NCBI GenBank assembly: GCA_944363555.1
Contig: CALVUL010000073.1
Span: 1 to 45,343, forward strand
Source: an uncultured Clostridia bacterium
GTDB lineage: Bacteria > Bacillota > Clostridia > Christensenellales > Borkfalkiaceae
Direction of reading: 5' to 3'
DNA: 45,343 bases
Shown: in pieces, positions 30,244-38,397 of the stretch
How positions within the stretch are numbered: position 1 is the first letter of the stretch
Layout of the letters: every line of letters begins with the position of its first letter
Program-made: the position numbers and the translations under genes
Notes under the pieces: model-generated
Told to the model about the DNA's origin: nothing
The model's input: only the letters and a program-made list of their open reading frames with translations
Databases searched by the model: none

Positions 30244-32106
30244 TTACTTCTTGGAAATGGCGCCGAATTTGCACTTTTCCTGACATGCGCCGCATTTGAT
30301 GCACTTATTCTGATCGATTTCGTGCGGATTTTTCAGCGTGCCCGTAATGGCGCCGACGGGGCACTGCCGCGCGCACGCCGTACAGCCGATGCACTTTTCC
30401 TTATCGATCTCGTAACGGAGCAGTTTCTTGCACACGCCCGCGGGGCAGCGTTTCTCCTTCACGTGCGCCTCGTACTCGCTGCGGAAATAGCGCAGCGTGG
30501 AGAGCACGGGGTTGGGCGCCGTCTGTCCCAGCCCGCACAGGGCGTTCGCCTTGATATAGTGGCAGAGTTCTTCCATCTTGTCGAGATCCTCTTCCGTCGC
30601 CTTCCCTTCGGTTACCTTGGTGAGCATTTCCAAAAGGCGTTTGGTGCCGATCCGGCAGGGTGTGCACTTGCCGCACGATTCATCCACCGTAAATTCCAAG
30701 AAGAATTTGGCGATATCCACCATACAGTTGTCTTCGTTCATGACGATGAGCCCGCCGGAACCCATCATCGAGCCGATCGCCGTGAGCGAATCGTAATCGA
30801 TCTTCGTATCGATGAGAGAGGCGGGGATGCAGCCGCCGGAAGGCCCGCCGGTCTGCGCCGCCTTGAAGGCTTTGCCGTCGGGTATGCCGCCGCCGATCTC
30901 GTAGATGATCTCCCTGAGGGTGGTGCCCATGGGGACTTCCACCAGCCCCGTATGGGCGATTTTGCCGCCGAGGGCGAACACCTTCGTGCCCTTGCTCTTT
31001 TCCGTACCCATGGAGGCGAACCAATCCGCCCCGTTGAGAATGATCTGCGCCACGTTGGCGTAGGTTTCCACGTTATTTAAAAGCGTCGGTTTGCCGAAGA
31101 GGCCCTTGTTCGCGGGGAACGGCGGGCGGGGGCGCGGCTCGCCGCGCTTGCCTTCGATGCTGGTCATCAGCGCCGTTTCCTCGCCGCAGACGAACGCGCC
31201 CGCGCCGAGGCGGATATCGATATCGAAACAGAAATCCGTGCCGAGAATATTCTTGCCGAGCAGCCCGTATTCCCGCGCCTGCCCGATGGCGATTTTCAGC
31301 CGTTCCACGGCGATGGGGTACTCTGCGCGCACGTAAACGTATCCCTGATCGGAGCCTACGGCATACGCGGCGATCGCCATCGCCTCGATGACGGCGTGCG
31401 GATCGCCTTCCAGAACGGAACGGTCCATGAACGCCCCGGGGTCGCCCTCGTCCGCATTGCAGGCGACGAACTTCTTATCGCCGGCGGCTTTTTTGGTAAA
31501 TTCCCATTTCAGCCCCGTGGGGAAACCCGCGCCGCCCCTGCCGCGCAGCCCCGACGCCTTTATCACGCCGATAACTTCTTCCCCGCTCATTTCCGTGAGC
31601 GCTTTGGCAAGGGCTTTATACCCGTCGAAGGCGATGTATTCCTCGATGTTTTCCGGATTGATCCTGCCGCAGTTTCTCAGCGCCACGCGGTGCTGCTTTT
31701 TATAGAAATTTGTTTCGCCGAGGGGTTTGATGCCGCCGTCCTCCGAAACGGTTTCCTTATACAAAAGATGTTTGACGACGTTGCCCTTTTTGAGGTGTTC
31801 TTCCACCACTTCGGCGACATGGTCCTCCGTCATCTGCGCGTAAAACGCCCCTTCGGGGTAGACGACGACGATGGGCCCCAGCGCGCACAGCCCGAAACAG
31901 CCGGTCATGATCACCTTGACGTCCAGCTTTTCTTCCGCCACGCGGCGTTTGAATTCTTCCAAGATCTTTCTCGAATGACCGGAAGTGCAGCCCGTGCCGC
32001 CGCAGACGAGCACCGTTCTTTCCTTGCCGTAATCGGTCTCCACCGCGCGCGGTCCCATGTTCTTCAGCGCGCGCGCTTTGATCTGTTCTAACTTTTTAAC
32101 GTCCAT
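30244..32106 (-). CDS. hydB: NADH-binding hydrogenase subunit HydB (NuoF-like), 620 aa
   Basis: Flavoprotein subunit that exchanges electrons with NAD(H). The N-terminal thioredoxin-like [2Fe-2S] domain has VCGGTGCTSGHS and TGCFGLCALGP. The FMN/NADH fold has GLRGRGGAGFPTGLKW and CNADEGDPGAFMDR. The [4Fe-4S] site is ESCGKCTPCRIGTKRLLEML. The C-terminal extension adds two ferredoxin-type clusters (CIGCTACARQCPVGAI, CIKCGACQEKCKFGAI). This architecture is that of bifurcating HydB/HndC rather than complex I NuoF. It lies between hydC and hydA with spacings of 11 and 13 bases. Confidence 0.95.
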   Translation of the reverse strand: MDVKKLEQIKARALKNMGPRAVETDYGKERTVLVCGGTGCTSGHSRKILEEFKRRVAEEKLDVKVIMTGCFGLCALGPIVVVYPEGAFYAQMTEDHVAEVVEEHLKKGNVVKHLLYKETVSEDGGIKPLGETNFYKKQHRVALRNCGRINPENIEEYIAFDGYKALAKALTEMSGEEVIGVIKASGLRGRGGAGFPTGLKWEFTKKAAGDKKFVACNADEGDPGAFMDRSVLEGDPHAVIEAMAIAAYAVGSDQGYVYVRAEYPIAVERLKIAIGQAREYGLLGKNILGTDFCFDIDIRLGAGAFVCGEETALMTSIEGKRGEPRPRPPFPANKGLFGKPTLLNNVETYANVAQIILNGADWFASMGTEKSKGTKVFALGGKIAHTGLVEVPMGTTLREIIYEIGGGIPDGKAFKAAQTGGPSGGCIPASLIDTKIDYDSLTAIGSMMGSGGLIVMNEDNCMVDIAKFFLEFTVDESCGKCTPCRIGTKRLLEMLTKVTEGKATEEDLDKMEELCHYIKANALCGLGQTAPNPVLSTLRYFRSEYEAHVKEKRCPAGVCKKLLRYEIDKEKCIGCTACARQCPVGAITGTLKNPHEIDQNKCIKCGACQEKCKFGAISKK

Positions 32107-32117
32107 GAATCCTTCCC

Positions 32118-32612
32118 TCAGTCCTTATATTTCGCAAGGATGGCGGCAACGCCGTCAGCCGTGATCCTGCCGTAAACATCGTCGTTCACGGTCATGACGG
32201 GCGCCAGACCGCAACAGCCGATGCAACGGGTGGCGTCGATGGAAAATCTGCCGTCGGGCGTAACTTCGCCGGCGCTCACGCCGAGAAGTTTTTCCACCTG
32301 TGCGAGCACGTCCCCCGAACCTTTTACATAGCACGCCGTTCCCAGACACACGCCGATTTTGTACTTGCCCTTCGGCATAAGAGAAAACTGCGAATAAAAC
32401 GTCGCTACGCCGTACACTTCCGCAAGGGACACGCCGAATTCTTCCGCAACGATCTCCTGCACTTCCTTGGGGAGATAACCGTAGATCCCCTGCGCCGTCT
32501 GCAGGGCCTCCATCAACGCGCCTTCCTTGTTTTTCAACAGAGAAAGCGCGCTGCGCAGTTCGCTTTCCTGTTCCTTGGTCCCGCTGAAGGGGACCGTACA
32601 CTTTTTACTCAT
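32118..32612 (-). CDS. hydC: Hydrogenase subunit HydC (NuoE-like), 164 aa
   Basis: Small thioredoxin-like [2Fe-2S] subunit that partners HydB. YGYLPKEVQEIVAEEFGVSLAEVYGVATFYSQF is the typical NuoE front part. The cluster cysteines lie in VCLGTACYVKG and ATRCIGCCGLAPVM. Length is normal. The start has GGAGGT upstream. It is the first gene of hydC-hydB-hydA; the promoter is at 32658-32686. Confidence 0.94.
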   Translation of the reverse strand: MSKKCTVPFSGTKEQESELRSALSLLKNKEGALMEALQTAQGIYGYLPKEVQEIVAEEFGVSLAEVYGVATFYSQFSLMPKGKYKIGVCLGTACYVKGSGDVLAQVEKLLGVSAGEVTPDGRFSIDATRCIGCCGLAPVMTVNDDVYGRITADGVAAILAKYKD

Positions 32613-32631
32613 CTGGACCTCCGTATCGTAC

Positions 32632-32650
32632 GGCGGGCGCGCGACCCGCC
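32632..32650 (-). other. 5'-end hairpin of the hydrogenase mRNA
   Basis: A 6-base GC stem (32632-32637 with 32645-32650) with a 7-base loop begins at the predicted transcription start. The leader is only about 40 bases, so this stem would cap the RNA. A 5' stem is known to slow RNA decay in other Bacillota systems; here that is inference. Confidence 0.5.
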
Positions 32651-32657
32651 ATTTTTA

Positions 32658-32686
32658 ATTATATCATATCTGCGCGCCGTTTTCAA
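32658..32686 (-). promoter_or_regulatory. Promoter of hydC-hydB-hydA
   Basis: TTGAAA (32681-32686), a 17-base spacer and a perfect TATAAT (32658-32663) lie about 45 bases upstream of the hydC ATG. No Rex-like operator was recognised. Confidence 0.85.
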
Positions 32687-32748
32687 GTATAGACCGGCAA
32701 AAAAAGACGAAAAGTCAATTAAAAATCCGTCCGCTCCGGCGGCGCGCG

Positions 32749-33219
32749 TTATTTTTCCTCGCCTTTCTTGCCCCCGACCATATCTTCGAGTTCTTTCAGA
32801 AAGGCGGAAATATCCTTGAACGAACGATAGACCGAGGCGAAACGCACGTATGCGACTTCGTCGATCTCTTTCAACCCGTCCATCACCATTTCGCCGATCT
32901 CCTTGCTGGTGATCTCCTGATCGAGGGAATTGTAGACCTTTTTGCTGATGTCGTCCACAAGTTTATCGATCTTGAACATCGGCACGGGGCGTTTTTCGCA
33001 GGCGCGGATGATCCCGTTTTTGACTTTGCTCGGATCGTATGTCTGGCGGTTACCGCCGTTCTTCACGACGAGCACGGGGGTGTTTTCCACCGTTTCGTAA
33101 GTCGTAAACCGCCTGCCGCAGGAGATGCATTCCCTGCGCCGGCGGATGATCGTGCCCTCTTCCGTGGAACGGGAATCGATCACCTTGCTTTCCATACAGC
33201 CGCAATACATGCACTTCAT
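32749..33219 (-). CDS. nrdR: Transcriptional repressor NrdR, 156 aa
   Basis: Zinc-ribbon, ATP-cone repressor of ribonucleotide reductase genes. The zinc ribbon is CMYCGCMESKVIDSR followed by RRRECISCGRRFTTYE (four cysteines, CxxC pairs). The ATP cone runs from about residue 49 (VVKNGGNRQTYDPSKV) to about 139. Length is typical. The ATG has AGAGGA upstream and a promoter at 33254-33282. No ribonucleotide reductase gene is in the window. It does not appear cotranscribed with the hydrogenase, which has its own promoter. Confidence 0.96.
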   Translation of the reverse strand: MKCMYCGCMESKVIDSRSTEEGTIIRRRRECISCGRRFTTYETVENTPVLVVKNGGNRQTYDPSKVKNGIIRACEKRPVPMFKIDKLVDDISKKVYNSLDQEITSKEIGEMVMDGLKEIDEVAYVRFASVYRSFKDISAFLKELEDMVGGKKGEEK

Positions 33220-33253
33220 CGTTTTTCCTCTTTTTATCGGTTTGTTTTTAGTT

Positions 33254-33282
33254 ATTTTAACATTATTTTCAGCGTTTGTCTA
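33254..33282 (-). promoter_or_regulatory. Promoter of nrdR
   Basis: TAGACA (33277-33282), a 17-base spacer and TAAAAT (33254-33259) lie about 35 bases upstream of the nrdR start. Confidence 0.7.
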
Positions 33283-33339
33283 TATTTTTCGCAAATTTAC
33301 ACACATTAAGGGAAAGAAATCCGCGAAAAGGGGTTATTT

Positions 33340-33645
33340 ATGCTCGCGCTTTGCTATGTGCTCGCCGCCGTTTATACCGTTTCCATCAACGTGTACGGCG
33401 TGCTGCTGCTGAAATTCCAGAAAAACGCCGATCCCGAGGACGAAAGCGAACGGGTGAGCGACGGAAAACTGCTGCTCGCAGCCCTTCTCGGCGGCGCGGC
33501 GGGGATCTACGCGTTCATGTTCATCTTCAAATACCGTTTAAAAAGCCTCGGATTCATGATCCTGATGCCGCTGCTCGGCGCGCTGACGGTTTTTTTATGG
33601 GTCATGCTCGTCGGCTGGAATTTCGGCGTCGTCCCGCCGGTATAA
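33340..33645 (+). CDS. Small membrane protein, DUF1294-like, 101 aa
   Basis: Three hydrophobic segments are predicted (about 3-24, 45-63 and 70-94). The first is separated from the rest by an acidic loop (NADPEDESERVSDG). The stretch LLLAALLGGAAGIYAFMFIF resembles the conserved centre of DUF1294 membrane proteins, where a similar glycine-rich segment is followed by a basic turn (KYRLKS here). The match is only partial, so the family call is tentative. AAGGGG sits seven bases before the ATG, and a terminator follows, so this appears to be a single-gene plus-strand unit between nrdR and the adenine deaminase gene. Function unknown. Confidence 0.7.
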   Translation: MLALCYVLAAVYTVSINVYGVLLLKFQKNADPEDESERVSDGKLLLAALLGGAAGIYAFMFIFKYRLKSLGFMILMPLLGALTVFLWVMLVGWNFGVVPPV

Positions 33646-33655
33646 ATGAACCGAT

Positions 33656-33685
33656 CGCCGCAGATTGTTGCGGCGTTATTTTTAT
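33656..33685 (+). terminator. Intrinsic terminator after the DUF1294-like gene
   Basis: A 7-base GC stem (33656-33662 with 33669-33675) with a 6-base loop is followed by a T-rich tract on the plus strand. It may also stop the convergent eight-gene operon, though it lacks Ts on that side. Confidence 0.75.
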
Positions 33686-33694
33686 TTTACCCGT

Positions 33695-35419
33695 TTATTC
33701 CGCCTCGACGGGCGTAAAGCGGAATTGAACGACGTCGAACAAGCCCCTGTCGGTGATTTTCAGTTCGGGGATGACGACGAGCGCCAGAAAGGAAAGGCTC
33801 ATAAACGGCTGTATGTCTTTCGCCACGCCCATTTCGTAGGCGGCGGCGATCATCTTTTCCAACTTTTCTTCAAAAACGTCGATGGGAAGTTCCGACATCA
33901 GCCCCGCGATCTCGAGCGGCAGGGAATCTTTCACCTTGCCGTCTTCCACCAGCGCCATGCCCCCGCCGATGCGCTCGATCTCCCGCACGGCGGCGTACAT
34001 GTTCGCGGAACTGTCCCCCAGCACGATGACGTTGTGGGAATCGTGGGAAACGGTGAGGGCGATGGCGCCGTTTTTCAGACCGTAGCCCTCGATGAGCCCC
34101 AAACCGACGTTCCCCGTGGCTTTATGCCGCTCCACTACGGCGAGTTTCAAAAGATCCGTTCCGGCGATCTCCACCGTGCCGCCGCGCCGCTTTACTTTGC
34201 GCACGACTTTCTCGGTAACGACGTTGCCGTGCAACAGGCGGATGACCTTCACGAGATCGGAACGGGAATACAGATCGAAATCCTTTTCGGAAAGCGGCGC
34301 GATATGCACCGTGCCCTTCACGCGGGGATCGGCGTAAACGCCGCAATCGAAGAGCGCTTTGCCGTTTTCCGCAGCGAGCCTTCCGTTTTTGACGACGAAC
34401 GCCGCCCTGAAATCCTTCAGATCCTCCACGCAGACAACGTCCGCCGCATATCCCGGCGCCAGCGCGCCGTAACCGTGCAGGCGGTAACATTCCGCCGTGT
34501 TGAGCGTGCCCATCACGACTGCCCACACGGGATCGACGCCGTTTTTCACCAATATGCGCAGGATGTTGTCCACATGTCCGCCGCGTTTCAGATCGCAGGC
34601 GTGGCGGTCGTCCGTACACAAGACGAAACGCCGCAGATTTTCCGCGCAAATCGCCTTCGCGTTCTTTTCCGCGTTGCGCGTGGCGGAACCCTCGCGGATA
34701 TGCACGTACATCCCCCGCGCGATCTTCTCTTCGATCTCTTCCGGCGAAAGGCATTCGTGATCGGTGAAAACGCCGCCGCAAAGATAGGCGTTGAGCGCCT
34801 TTCCCGAAAGATCGGGGGCGTGCCCGTCCACGACGCAGCCCCGCCGTGCCGCCGCGCAGAGTTTCGCCACGTCCTCCGCGTCGGCGGCGATCACGCCCGG
34901 GTAGTTCATATATTCGCCCAGCCCCCATATATGCCCGTCGCCGATATGTTCTTCCACGATCGCGGAACCGAGGGCCGCGCCGCTGTTTTCAAAAGGGGTT
35001 GCCGGCACGCAGGAAGGGAACATCACCTTTACGGTAAGGGGCGTCTGCGCCGCGGCGGCGGCGATGTATTCCACCCCCGCCAGACCGCACACGTTGGCGA
35101 TCTCGTGCGGGTCGGCGATGAGCGTCGTCGTGCCGCGGGGTAAGATTGCCTTGGCGAGTTCCGCGGGGGTGAGCTGCGTGCTTTCGATATGCATATGCCC
35201 GTCGATCAGCCCGGGGATGAGGTGTTTTCCGCCGCAGTCGATCTCCTTTTCGCCGTCGTACGCGCCGACGCCGGCGATAAAGCCGCCCTCGATCGCCACG
35301 TCTCCCCTTTCGATCTTTTGGGTGAACACATTGACGATCTTCGCGTTTTTCAGCACAAGTTCCGCCTTTTCGCGCCCCGCGGCGACGTCGATCAGCCGCT
35401 TCTTTTCCGCTTTTGTCAT
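33695..35419 (-). CDS. ade: Adenine deaminase, 574 aa
   Basis: Amidohydrolase converting adenine to hypoxanthine and ammonia in purine salvage. Visible features are the metal-site motif LIPGLIDGHMHIESTQL, the PRGTTTLIADPHEIANVCG segment, VDGHAPDLSGKALNAY, LCTDDRHACDL and the C-terminal domain with VSHDSHNVIVLG. Length matches the Ade family. GGGAGG lies six bases before the ATG. It is the last gene of the long minus-strand operon, 11 bases after the methyltransferase gene. Confidence 0.95.
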   Translation of the reverse strand: MTKAEKKRLIDVAAGREKAELVLKNAKIVNVFTQKIERGDVAIEGGFIAGVGAYDGEKEIDCGGKHLIPGLIDGHMHIESTQLTPAELAKAILPRGTTTLIADPHEIANVCGLAGVEYIAAAAAQTPLTVKVMFPSCVPATPFENSGAALGSAIVEEHIGDGHIWGLGEYMNYPGVIAADAEDVAKLCAAARRGCVVDGHAPDLSGKALNAYLCGGVFTDHECLSPEEIEEKIARGMYVHIREGSATRNAEKNAKAICAENLRRFVLCTDDRHACDLKRGGHVDNILRILVKNGVDPVWAVVMGTLNTAECYRLHGYGALAPGYAADVVCVEDLKDFRAAFVVKNGRLAAENGKALFDCGVYADPRVKGTVHIAPLSEKDFDLYSRSDLVKVIRLLHGNVVTEKVVRKVKRRGGTVEIAGTDLLKLAVVERHKATGNVGLGLIEGYGLKNGAIALTVSHDSHNVIVLGDSSANMYAAVREIERIGGGMALVEDGKVKDSLPLEIAGLMSELPIDVFEEKLEKMIAAAYEMGVAKDIQPFMSLSFLALVVIPELKITDRGLFDVVQFRFTPVEAE

Positions 35420-35430
35420 CTGCCCCTCCC

Positions 35431-36348
35431 TTATTTTCCGTTGCGTTCCAGAAAAACGCCGTCTTTCAAGCCCTGAACGGTTTTATCGGTATCGGCGCGT
35501 TCCAGCCGCATTTCCGCCCACGCGCAGTAGCGCGGATTTTTCTCCACGCCGATATAATGCCTGCCCAGTTTTTTCGCCGTTACGCTCGTCGTGCCCGATC
35601 CGAGAAAGGGATCGAAAACGAGATCGCCCGCGTTGCTGCTCGCTAAAATGAGTTTGGCGACGAGTTTTTCCGGCTTCTGCGTGGGATGCGCGGTGTTTTC
35701 CGCCATCGACCAGTAAGGAACGGAAAGATCGTCCCAGAAATTCGAAGGGCAGGTCATCCGGTAACGGCCTTCGCCGCTCTCCTCCCAGTCCTTCGGCGCG
35801 CCGTTTTCCCGATAGGGCGCGACGACCTTTTTCTTCACCTTGACGGCGCCGAGGTTAAAGGTGTAATTTTCGCTTTTGACGGCGAACCAGATATCCTCCA
35901 TGCCGTTCTTCCAGTTGCGTTTCGCCCCCCTTCCCTTTTCGCGCTGCCACGTGATGCGGTTTTTTACCCGCAGTTTTTCTTTGAGCACGCCGCCGACGAC
36001 GAGGGAAGATTCCCAGTCGCAGCAGACGTAAATGCTGCCGTTCTCTTTTAAAAGGGGCAAAACGGCGTCCAGCCAGCGGCGGGTATACGCCGCGTAGACT
36101 TCGTCGCTCGCCTTTTCGAAACGGCTGCCGTGAAAATCCTTGTCGAGATTGTACGGCGGATCGGCTACGATGAGATCGACGCTCCCCTTTTTCAGCCGCG
36201 CCGCCGCGGCGAAGAGATCGCCGCAGACGGTAACGTCCCGCTCTTCCCCCGTCAGCGCCGCGGCGGGCACAACGCGTTCGAGATAGCGCCGCCCTTCCGC
36301 TTCGGTGAAATCGATGGTCTTGTTGCGGGGGGATTTCTTCTTTTCCAT
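35431..36348 (-). CDS. Orphan DNA methyltransferase, beta class, 305 aa
   Basis: Site-specific DNA amino-methyltransferase (N4-cytosine or N6-adenine). Motif IV DPPY is at 63-66, HPTQKPEKL at 221-229, and the SAM-binding motif DPFLGSGTT at 246-254. This order (catalytic before SAM motif) defines the beta class. Between them a basic segment, WQREKGRGAKRNWKNGMEDIW, is a likely part of the target-contact region. No restriction endonuclease, specificity subunit or second methylase is nearby. The gene sits inside a housekeeping operon: its ATG follows the nnrDE stop by one base (TGATATG). Target sequence and methylated base cannot be read from the sequence. Confidence 0.9.
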   Translation of the reverse strand: MEKKKSPRNKTIDFTEAEGRRYLERVVPAAALTGEERDVTVCGDLFAAAARLKKGSVDLIVADPPYNLDKDFHGSRFEKASDEVYAAYTRRWLDAVLPLLKENGSIYVCCDWESSLVVGGVLKEKLRVKNRITWQREKGRGAKRNWKNGMEDIWFAVKSENYTFNLGAVKVKKKVVAPYRENGAPKDWEESGEGRYRMTCPSNFWDDLSVPYWSMAENTAHPTQKPEKLVAKLILASSNAGDLVFDPFLGSGTTSVTAKKLGRHYIGVEKNPRYCAWAEMRLERADTDKTVQGLKDGVFLERNGK

Positions 36349-36349
36349 A

Positions 36350-37795
36350 TCAACTCTCCGCGATCTCGTTTTCCGCGGCGTAAAGATGCCCTACGGTATC
36401 CGACGGCGTTACGGCGTATTCGTTCTGCGCCGCCGCGGCGAGTTCGCCCGCCCTGCCGCAGAGATACGCGCCCGCCGCGGCGGCGTCGAAAGCGGAAAAG
36501 CCCCGCGCGGCGATGCCGGCGATCGTGCCGGAAAGCACGTCCCCGCTGCCGCCCTTCGCCATGCCGCTGTTGCCCGTGGTGTTGATCAGCACGCCGCCCT
36601 TGCCGGCGAGCACGCTCGCCGCGCTCTTCAAAAGCACGTTCACGCCGTACTCTTCGGCAAAGGCTTTCGCGCAATCCACGGGCGCGGACAGGATTTCCGC
36701 CGCGCTTTTCCCCGTCAGGCGGGAAAATTCTTTCACGTGCGGCGTAAGGACAACGTCCGCGCAAGTCCGTTTCAGCGCGCCGACCCCGTATTCCGCGAGG
36801 GCGTTGAGCCCGTCGGCGTCGATAACGAGCCTGCCTTTGAAATTTTCCAGCAGCCAGCGGACGGCGCGGAAGGTATCTTCGCTCTTCCCCATGCCCATGC
36901 CTGCGGCGACGGCGTCCGCCCCCGCGGCAACGGTTTCAAAATCCCTTTCGCAAAAACGGATAAAACCGTTTTCATCGGAAAAAGTGCGCAAAATCAGTTC
37001 CGGCGCCCTGCCCGCATACAGGGGGAACAGGCTTTCGGGCACGCACAGTTCGCCGTAACCCGCGCCCGTTTTCAGCGCGGCGAGCGCCGCCGCCGACAGG
37101 AGTACGGAACCGAAATAATCCCTGCTGCCGCCGACGAGAACCGCCCTGCCGTAACTGCCCTTGTGGGTGTTTTGTTTCCGTTCGGGGAAAAACGGTTTCA
37201 CATCGGCGGGCTCCATGCGGCGGACGAAATCCTCTTCGAACACGGCGATGCCGATGTCTTTGTTGACGATCTTCCCGCAATAATCCCTGCCGTCGTTCAG
37301 AAAGTGCCCCGTTTTATATTCCTGCACGGAAATCGTCATATCGGCTTTGACCGCAACGCCCATGACGAGCCCGTTATCCCCGTTCAGTCCGCTGGGGATG
37401 TCGACGCTGATCTTAAAGCACTTTTTCGCGTTGATCTTTTCGATGACCTCCCTGTATATGCCCGTAACCTCGCGGCTCAGCCCCGTGCCGAAAACGCAGT
37501 CCACGACGACGTCGTAATCGAGATCGAGTTTCTCCGTTTCCCCCGCGGCGATCTTCAGAACGAATACGGAAAAGCCGTGCACCGACCGCAGAAACCGCGC
37601 CGCCGCGACGCCGTCCCCGCCGTTGTTGCCTTTGCCGCATACGAATAAGATCCTTCCGCCTTTGAAGCGTTTTCGGATCTCCTCCGCGACCGCCTCGCCC
37701 GCGCGCTCCATCAGCGTGCGTTCGGGAACGCCGAGTTTTTCGATTGTGTAGCGATCCGCCGCGCGCATCTGCGCCACGCTCAGAATTCTCTGCAT
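36350..37795 (-). CDS. nnrDE: Bifunctional NAD(P)H-hydrate epimerase / ADP-dependent dehydratase, 481 aa
   Basis: Repairs damaged NAD(P)H hydrates. The N-terminal epimerase domain (about 1-205) has MRAADRYTIEKLGVPERTLMERAG, CGKGNNGGDGVAAARFL and DIPSGLNGDNG. The C-terminal ribokinase-like dehydratase domain has VVLTPHVKEFSRLTG and the nucleotide site GNSGMAKGGSGDVLSGTIAG. Fused two-domain forms of this length are the common bacterial type. The ATG lies inside the end of recX (16-base overlap), with GGAG upstream. Confidence 0.95.
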   Translation of the reverse strand: MQRILSVAQMRAADRYTIEKLGVPERTLMERAGEAVAEEIRKRFKGGRILFVCGKGNNGGDGVAAARFLRSVHGFSVFVLKIAAGETEKLDLDYDVVVDCVFGTGLSREVTGIYREVIEKINAKKCFKISVDIPSGLNGDNGLVMGVAVKADMTISVQEYKTGHFLNDGRDYCGKIVNKDIGIAVFEEDFVRRMEPADVKPFFPERKQNTHKGSYGRAVLVGGSRDYFGSVLLSAAALAALKTGAGYGELCVPESLFPLYAGRAPELILRTFSDENGFIRFCERDFETVAAGADAVAAGMGMGKSEDTFRAVRWLLENFKGRLVIDADGLNALAEYGVGALKRTCADVVLTPHVKEFSRLTGKSAAEILSAPVDCAKAFAEEYGVNVLLKSAASVLAGKGGVLINTTGNSGMAKGGSGDVLSGTIAGIAARGFSAFDAAAAGAYLCGRAGELAAAAQNEYAVTPSDTVGHLYAAENEIAES

Positions 37796-38397
37796 TCTCT
37801 GTACTCCTCCGCGGCGGCAGCCGCCTCGTCATAGGAAAAACCTTTGCTTAAAAGATGGCGGTAAAGTTTTTGGATCTCCTTCGCGTCCCTTCCCTTGCCG
37901 CGCATGTACTTGGCGGCGACGGCTTTGGCGGCATCCGTTGCTGCGGGGAGGGCGGAAAGCGCCGCGTCGATATCCGCGTCCTTCACCCCCTTGGCGCGGA
38001 GTTCCGCCTTGATGAGCCGCGCGCCCTTCTTCGCCGAATGCGCCGATACGTAAGCGGCGGCGTAGGCGGCGTCGTCGATATAGCCGTATCCTTTGAACTT
38101 TTCCGCAATAAAAGAAACGACAGCGTCGGAATATCCTTTCCGCGACAAAAAGAGCGTAAGTTCCCGCTCTGTTTTCATCGCTTTCGAGATATGCGCCGCC
38201 GCCTTTTCCAAAGCGGTGTGCCTTTCGCTGTCGAATTCGATTTCTTTCAGCCGTTCGCCGTCGATCTCCGCGCCGGCTTTCAGGCGGTGTTTCACCGCCG
38301 TTTCCAAACTGAGCCCGCAGACGAATGCGCCGTCGATATAGACGTTCACGCGCGTTTTATCCCTCGCCTGCGGGGATATTTCGGTAATTTTCCCCAT
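37780..38397 (-). CDS. recX: Regulatory protein RecX
   Basis: Modulator of RecA filaments. The three-helix tandem repeats typical of RecX are visible: ALEKAAAHISKAMKTERELTLFLSRKGYSDAVV, then YIDDAAYAAAYVSAHSAKKGARLIKAELRAKGV, then a last repeat near the C-terminus with YRHLLSKGFSYDEA. An N-terminal beta segment (VNVYIDGAFVCGLSLETAVKHRL) precedes them, as in Bacillota RecX. Start is the ATG at 38397, which shares one base with the ilvE stop (TGATG). Length is 205 residues. Confidence 0.9.
   Translation of the reverse strand: MGKITEISPQARDKTRVNVYIDGAFVCGLSLETAVKHRLKAGAEIDGERLKEIEFDSERHTALEKAAAHISKAMKTERELTLFLSRKGYSDAVVSFIAEKFKGYGYIDDAAYAAAYVSAHSAKKGARLIKAELRAKGVKDADIDAALSALPAATDAAKAVAAKYMRGKGRDAKEIQKLYRHLLSKGFSYDEAAAAAEEYRECREF

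Noticed and set aside
35431..36348. Type II restriction-modification system
   Set aside because: Only the methyltransferase is present; neighbours are nnrDE and adenine deaminase, with no endonuclease-like frame.
36305..37648. 447-codon plus-strand open frame antisense to nnrDE
   Set aside because: No recognisable domain, no ribosome site, and fully opposite a well-supported gene.
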